From an uncultured Clostridia bacterium (lineage in GTDB: Bacteria; Bacillota; Clostridia; Christensenellales; Borkfalkiaceae): a stretch of 64,000 nucleotides of DNA. How positions within the stretch are numbered: the first letter of the stretch is position 1; each line of letters begins with the position of its first letter. The stretch spans positions 1 through 64,000 of the forward strand of contig CANQMN010000002.1 of NCBI GenBank assembly GCA_947624965.1. Direction: 5' to 3'. Both the position numbers and the translations under genes were made by a program. Below are positions 60,625 to 64,000 of the stretch, in pieces. The notes beneath the pieces are model-generated. The model was given only the letters and a program-made list of their open reading frames with translations, had not been told where the DNA came from and did no database searches.

Positions 60625-62410
60625 AATCTTTCCGATAGCTTCGCACCTGCAAATAGTAGCAGATCCCAAACACGACGATCCCGAAGAAGAAGAGGATGGG
60701 GATCGCAAGGAAGGTCGCCAGATCGCGCGGGGCGGAAAAGTCGATGGGGATCGCGAGCGCGACGATGAGAACGACGATGACGACGAGGATATACCCGACG
60801 ACGGCGTTCACGAGGATCAGCCCTGTTTTCCGCAGTGCGCGTTCGCCGTAGTGGTTGGCGTACAGAAGTCCCGTTACGAGCAGAAGGGCAAGCCCCGTCC
60901 CCCAGATGAAATAGGGATAGAAGAGGGGAAGAGAGTACGTCCCTTGGATGCCGATGACGATGCTTCCCTCCGCAACGCAGAGGAAGAACACGACGATCGC
61001 GCTCAAAAAGAGCGCTTTTCCTTTATTGACGAGACTTTCGGAGCGGATCGCCTCCTTCACGGGCTTTCCGCCCGCCGTCGTCAGCTTGATGCCGTCGTAC
61101 GCCGCCTTTGCTTCCACATCGGAGAAGTCCACGCCGTCGAGCGATTGCGCGCGCGTTTCATCGGCGGGGCGGCGCTCTGCGGGCTCTTCTTCGTGCGAGA
61201 CCGCGCCGGAATACAGCTTGCCCACGACGGCGCGGTAATCTTCGTCGTCGGGTTCGAGTCCCGCAGTCGCCTGTTGCGCGGGAAGTTCCTCCGTTTCCTC
61301 GGCGACGGGCGCGGTGTAATAGGTGTATTCGGTCGTATCGCGCTCCTGAACGGGAGGAACGTTGACGAGATTGACATAGTTCTGATGGATCAGCTCCTGT
61401 TCGCGGCGGTGGAAGAGGGCTTCCTGCTCCTCGCGGATGCGCTGTTCTTGTTCGGCGAGTTGCCGCTCGTGCTCCGCGCGCGCGGCGTTCAACGCCTCTT
61501 CGCGTTCACGGATGCGCTGTTCCTGTTCGGCGAGCGCGCTCTCATAGGCGGCGCGCTCCGCCTCGATCGCCTCTTCGTTCTCTTTGAGAATGCGCTCGCA
61601 CCGCTCCTGTTCGGCGCGGAGCTGTTCGTCGAACGCCTCGCGTTCCGCGCTCGCCGCATTCTGTCCGTCGCGAAGCATTTCCTGCCGCTCCGATTCCATG
61701 AGCCGTTCGCGCTCGGAGAGGAGCTTGTCCTGCTCCTCCTTTTCGATGCGGAGCTCTTCGCGGCTGCGGTTCATCTCTTCTTCAAAATTGAGACGCTCGG
61801 CTTCCAACGCCGCCCGCATCGTTTCGAGTTCCTTGTTTTTCGCCTCGTATTCCTGCGCGAGCCGCTCGTTCTCTTCGGAATTGAGCGGGGCGAAGGGGAG
61901 TTCTTCCTCGTCTTCCTCATCGCGGGAAGGCACGCGGGAGGTCGAACTGCGGAGCACGCGCATGTTCACCGAGGCGGGCGCGGGATTGGAGAAGTCGAAA
62001 TCCTTGTCCGAAATGAGGGAATCGATGACCGTTCTGGAATATTCCCATTCCGATTGGTTCTGCTCTGCGATCGCTCTGCCTTCGTCCGTCAGCGAGAAAT
62101 ACTTTCTTCTGCCGCCGCCGACGGAACCGCCCCAATAGGACGTGATGTAGCCGTCCTTTTCCAGACGTTTGAGCGCGCTGTAAAGGGAGGGCTGTTTGAT
62201 GCTGTACTGTCCGTGGCTCTTGCGCTCGATCTCGGCAATGATCTCATAGCCGTACTTGTCGCCGTCGCAGAGCGCACGGAGAATGATCGTATTGATGTGC
62301 CCGCGAATGAGATCGGAACTGATGGATCTGTCGTCCCGTTCCGCCTGCTCGTCCGTCTGTTCGTCCGAGGGGAGCTCCTCTTCGGGCTCGTCGCCGTATT
62401 GCTCGTCCAT
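60623..62410 (-). CDS. Membrane-anchored PadR-family regulator with long coiled coil
   Basis: This 595-residue product has an acidic lead (residues 1-30), a complete PadR winged helix (about 34-132: DLIRGHINTIILRALCDGDKYGYEIIAEIERKS, QPSLYSALKRLEKDGYI, wing GGRRKYFSLTDEG), and a linker. A Glu/Arg-rich coiled coil follows (about 185-335: repeats such as AEQEQRIREREEALNAARAEHERQ), then an acidic region and four membrane segments at about 466-488, 497-517, 529-554 and 564-587. Ordinary PadR proteins are about 100-200 residues and soluble. The ATG at 62410 has AGGAG 9 nt upstream; the frame further upstream is not homologous. It probably binds DNA from the membrane; ligand and targets are unknown. 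Confidence 0.85.
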   Translation of the reverse strand: MDEQYGDEPEEELPSDEQTDEQAERDDRSISSDLIRGHINTIILRALCDGDKYGYEIIAEIERKSHGQYSIKQPSLYSALKRLEKDGYITSYWGGSVGGGRRKYFSLTDEGRAIAEQNQSEWEYSRTVIDSLISDKDFDFSNPAPASVNMRVLRSSTSRVPSRDEEDEEELPFAPLNSEENERLAQEYEAKNKELETMRAALEAERLNFEEEMNRSREELRIEKEEQDKLLSERERLMESERQEMLRDGQNAASAEREAFDEQLRAEQERCERILKENEEAIEAERAAYESALAEQEQRIREREEALNAARAEHERQLAEQEQRIREEQEALFHRREQELIHQNYVNLVNVPPVQERDTTEYTYYTAPVAEETEELPAQQATAGLEPDDEDYRAVVGKLYSGAVSHEEEPAERRPADETRAQSLDGVDFSDVEAKAAYDGIKLTTAGGKPVKEAIRSESLVNKGKALFLSAIVVFFLCVAEGSIVIGIQGTYSLPLFYPYFIWGTGLALLLVTGLLYANHYGERALRKTGLILVNAVVGYILVVIVVLIVALAIPIDFSAPRDLATFLAIPILFFFGIVVFGICYYLQVRSYRKD

Positions 62411-62435
62411 GCCTTTTTTCTCCTTGTTTTTCTCT

Positions 62436-62464
62436 ATTATATAATATCCGACAAAATTTGTCAA
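62436..62464 (-). promoter_or_regulatory. Promoter and operator-like palindrome of the PadR-type gene
   Basis: On the minus strand TTGACA and TATAAT are 17 bp apart. A perfect palindrome GACAAAATTTGTC (about 62450-62462) overlaps the -35 box and spacer, as expected for an autorepressor site. Confidence 0.65.
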
Positions 62465-62472
62465 TAGACAAA

Positions 62473-62491
62473 GTACTATGTCAGACATAAA
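62473..62491. repeat. Palindromic dispersed motif, copy 4
   Basis: AGTACTATGTCAGACATAA matches the other three copies. It lies 9 bp upstream of the -35 box of the PadR-type gene, between it and the divergent YkvI-like gene. Its core ATGT...ACAT is the half-site type used by PadR proteins. Confidence 0.7.
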
Positions 62492-62549
62492 AAGTAAAAA
62501 AATTTCCGATTTTTTCATAATTATGTCAATTTTCCCGTAAATAAGGGAG

Positions 62550-63698
62550 ATGGGGATTTTCAAAACGGTATTCTTGATCGTCGGAACGAGCATCGGCGCG
62601 GGATTTTTGTCGGGGGCGGAGCTCGTCCGCTTTTTCCGCACGGGGTCGTACTTTTTGCCCGTGCTCTGTTCCGCCGCCGAATATTTCGCGTTGAGCGCAC
62701 TGCTCCTTGCCCTCGGGAGACGCCACGGGGGATATCGCGGCGCGACGGACGCGCTCTTCGGCAGGGCGGCGCCCGCCGTGCGGGGCGCGCTCCTTCTCTG
62801 CGCCTTCGTGCCCTGCGCGGGGATGCTTGCGGGTTTGGATGCGCTCGCGCCGCATTTCAGCCCGCTCCTCTCCTGCGCCGGACTGCTTTTCGTCTGCCTT
62901 GCGCTTTCGAGGGGCATGAAGGGGATCGCCGCGCTCAACGCCGCGCTCGTCCCCGTTTTGCTCGCGTTCGTGTTTTTTTTCACGCGGGGCGAAAAGAACT
63001 TTTTCCTGCCGACGGTCCCAAACGGGCTCGGCGGGTTCGCGGGCGGCGCGGTGTACGCGGGGATGAACGTCTTTTTCGCCGCGCCCGTGTTTTTGGAAGC
63101 GGGGAAGGACGTCTGCCATGTCGCGGCTTCTTCGCTGGGCGCCGCGCTCGTCATCGCGCTCTCCGCGCTGTGTATCCTCGGGATCGTCTTTCGGGAGGAC
63201 GCGCTCGACGCCGAGCTTCCCTTTCTGTACGCGTTGCACGGCGAAAGGAAGCTTTTCTCCCTTGCGGTCGCGCTCGCCATTCTCACGTCGCTCGCCTCGT
63301 CGCTCTATCCGCTCCTCTCCGCCTGCGACAGATTTCCGCGCGGCAAAAAGTACGCCGCAAAGGGCTTCGTGCTCTCTGCGGCGTTTGCGCTCTCCCGCTT
63401 CGGTTTGGGCGGGATCGTGCGGATCTTTTATCCGATCGTCGGCGTGTTGGGGCTGATCTTTTCAGCTCTCTGCGTTCTTGACGAGTATCTTTTCCAGAAG
63501 GACCACAAGAAAATACATTCCCGCGGCGAGCAGGCACAAAACGACGGTCGCGCTCATCACGAGGTCGAGTTTGAACACTTGCCCGCCGTACACGATGAGA
63601 TAGCCGAGCCCCGCCCGCGAAACGATATACTCTCCCATGATAGAGCCGATCCACGCCATTCCCACGTTGACTTTGAGCATGGAAATGAAGGAGGATAG
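62550..63698 (+). CDS. YkvI-like membrane protein (possible transporter)
   Basis: The 382-residue frame encodes about ten membrane segments and starts GTSIGAGFLSGAELVRFF, the pattern of YkvI/LeuT-fold amino-acid-transporter relatives. The conserved part ends near VGVLGLIFSALCVLDEYL (about residue 312). The next 70 residues are hydrophilic and are the antisense translation of the convergent permease gene, so they are probably not native. No Shine-Dalgarno is strong, and the ATG follows GGGAGA. Confidence 0.75.
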   Translation: MGIFKTVFLIVGTSIGAGFLSGAELVRFFRTGSYFLPVLCSAAEYFALSALLLALGRRHGGYRGATDALFGRAAPAVRGALLLCAFVPCAGMLAGLDALAPHFSPLLSCAGLLFVCLALSRGMKGIAALNAALVPVLLAFVFFFTRGEKNFFLPTVPNGLGGFAGGAVYAGMNVFFAAPVFLEAGKDVCHVAASSLGAALVIALSALCILGIVFREDALDAELPFLYALHGERKLFSLAVALAILTSLASSLYPLLSACDRFPRGKKYAAKGFVLSAAFALSRFGLGGIVRIFYPIVGVLGLIFSALCVLDEYLFQKDHKKIHSRGEQAQNDGRAHHEVEFEHLPAVHDEIAEPRPRNDILSHDRADPRHSHVDFEHGNEGG

Positions 63699-64000
63699 GG
63701 AGGAAGGGAGCACGAGTTTGCGCAAGATCTGCATCTTGCTCGCGCCCATGGAGCGGAGGAGCAAGATCTTGTTGGTGTCCGTGGCGATGAACGCCGTCAG
63801 CATGTGCATGATCGCCACGATGAGCCCGACGAGTACCGTCATGAACACGATCGCCTCGCTGCCCGTTCCGAACCAGATGATGATGAGGGGACCGAGCGCG
63901 ATCTTGGGCAGCGCGTTGAGCACGACGATATAGGGTTCGAGCACCCTGCGGAGGGTGTCGCTCCACCAGAGCGCGAGCGCGACGGTACACCCGAGCACGA
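63462..64000 (-). CDS. ABC transporter permease (NitT/TauT type), partial
   Basis: The window contains the C-terminal 178 or so residues, and the 5' end lies beyond it. Several membrane segments flank the coupling loop ATDTNKILLLRSMGASKMQILRKLVLPSSL. Other features are PKIALGPLIIIWFGTGSEAIV and MAWIGSIMGEYIVSRAGLGYLI, typical of permeases for sulfonates, nitrate or thiamine precursors. Substrate cannot be told without the ATPase and binding protein. Confidence 0.88.
   Translation of the reverse strand, partial: VLGCTVALALWWSDTLRRVLEPYIVVLNALPKIALGPLIIIWFGTGSEAIVFMTVLVGLIVAIMHMLTAFIATDTNKILLLRSMGASKMQILRKLVLPSSLSSFISMLKVNVGMAWIGSIMGEYIVSRAGLGYLIVYGGQVFKLDLVMSATVVLCLLAAGMYFLVVLLEKILVKNAES

Noticed and set aside
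58240-60708. 822-residue minus-strand frame opposite rho and the ROK kinase
   Set aside because: The composition is that of an antisense shadow; both plus-strand genes are unambiguous.

Overview
The window is a gene-dense, high-G+C stretch of a chromosome from a Gram-positive, endospore-forming bacterium, most likely a member of the Clostridia. The evidence for sporulation is the spoIIGA-sigE pair, sigG, ylmC/ymxH and yabP-yabQ. Clostridial context also comes from secG-rnr-smpB, sua5-ywlE-rpiB, DUF951, a DegV protein, and SigA promoters of the TTGaca-17-TATAAT type. The high G+C, the unusual GltX and several lineage-specific membrane proteins would fit an uncultured gut lineage such as the Christensenellales/Borkfalkiaceae-like clostridia; that placement is inference. 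No prophage, insertion sequence, CRISPR array or rRNA was seen.

Layout. 1-4.4 kb: a hairpin-rich repeat facing a tRNA-Leu(CAA), then polA-coaE-lytic transglycosylase and tRNA-Leu(AAG). 4.5-6.4 kb: a frameshifted tfoX-like gene, tag, and a divergent HxlR regulator/cupin pair. 6.6-11.3 kb: sporulation block spoIIGA-sigE, a GH27 alpha-galactosidase, a small zinc protein, sigG and ylmC. 11.3-16.9 kb: a DnaD-type replication protein with a DnaC-like cysteine tail, divergent from sbcD-sbcC. 16.9-31.2 kb: a long run of plus-strand genes in overlapping groups: a hydrolase-like protein, DUF951, lepB, degV, two membrane proteins, ACT/PFL proteins, pepF, dnaB, sua5-ywlE-rpiB, DUF1538/P-II-like, peptidase E, and tRNA-Leu(CAG). 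31.3-34.9 kb: small accessory genes (pseudogene, PNPOx-like, GNAT, XRE, HxlR, NTF2-like) ending in GC-rich tandem repeats. 34.9-38.8 kb (minus strand): secG-rnr-smpB-metA. 38.9-43.4 kb: aroK-panE-like-gltX-thyA-folA. 43.5-46.0 kb: a LemA operon. 46-50.8 kb: typA, yabP-yabQ-divIC, ppx-like and an M50 peptidase. 50.9-54.1 kb: XRE, LMW-PTP and a GH127 glycosidase. 54.2-60.6 kb: aroA (minus), then YgjP-type peptidase, tyrA, DUF1934-like, MBL hydrolase, rho and ROK kinase. 60.6-64 kb: an unusual membrane-anchored PadR-type regulator, a YkvI-like transporter and the end of an ABC permease.

Three signals stand out. First, a near-identical palindrome of about 20 bp, AGTAYTATGTYARACAT(A/T)A, occurs four times (11.28, 48.01, 56.21 and 62.47 kb) in very different intergenic settings but always in the same strand orientation. 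Second, one copy sits beside the promoter of a 595-residue protein that joins a PadR winged helix, a long coiled coil and four C-terminal membrane segments. Third, many first genes of transcripts (polA, smpB, aroK, aroA, ygjP, the DUF1934-like gene, an XRE gene, yabP, ylmC) have a recognisable -10 box only 5-8 nt before the start codon, which predicts leaderless mRNAs, whereas internal operon genes carry normal Shine-Dalgarno sites.

Frameshifted or decayed genes (tfoX-like; zinc-ribbon/DUF2007-like) and several long gene overlaps (spoIIGA/sigE; ykvI-like/ABC permease) are marked individually.
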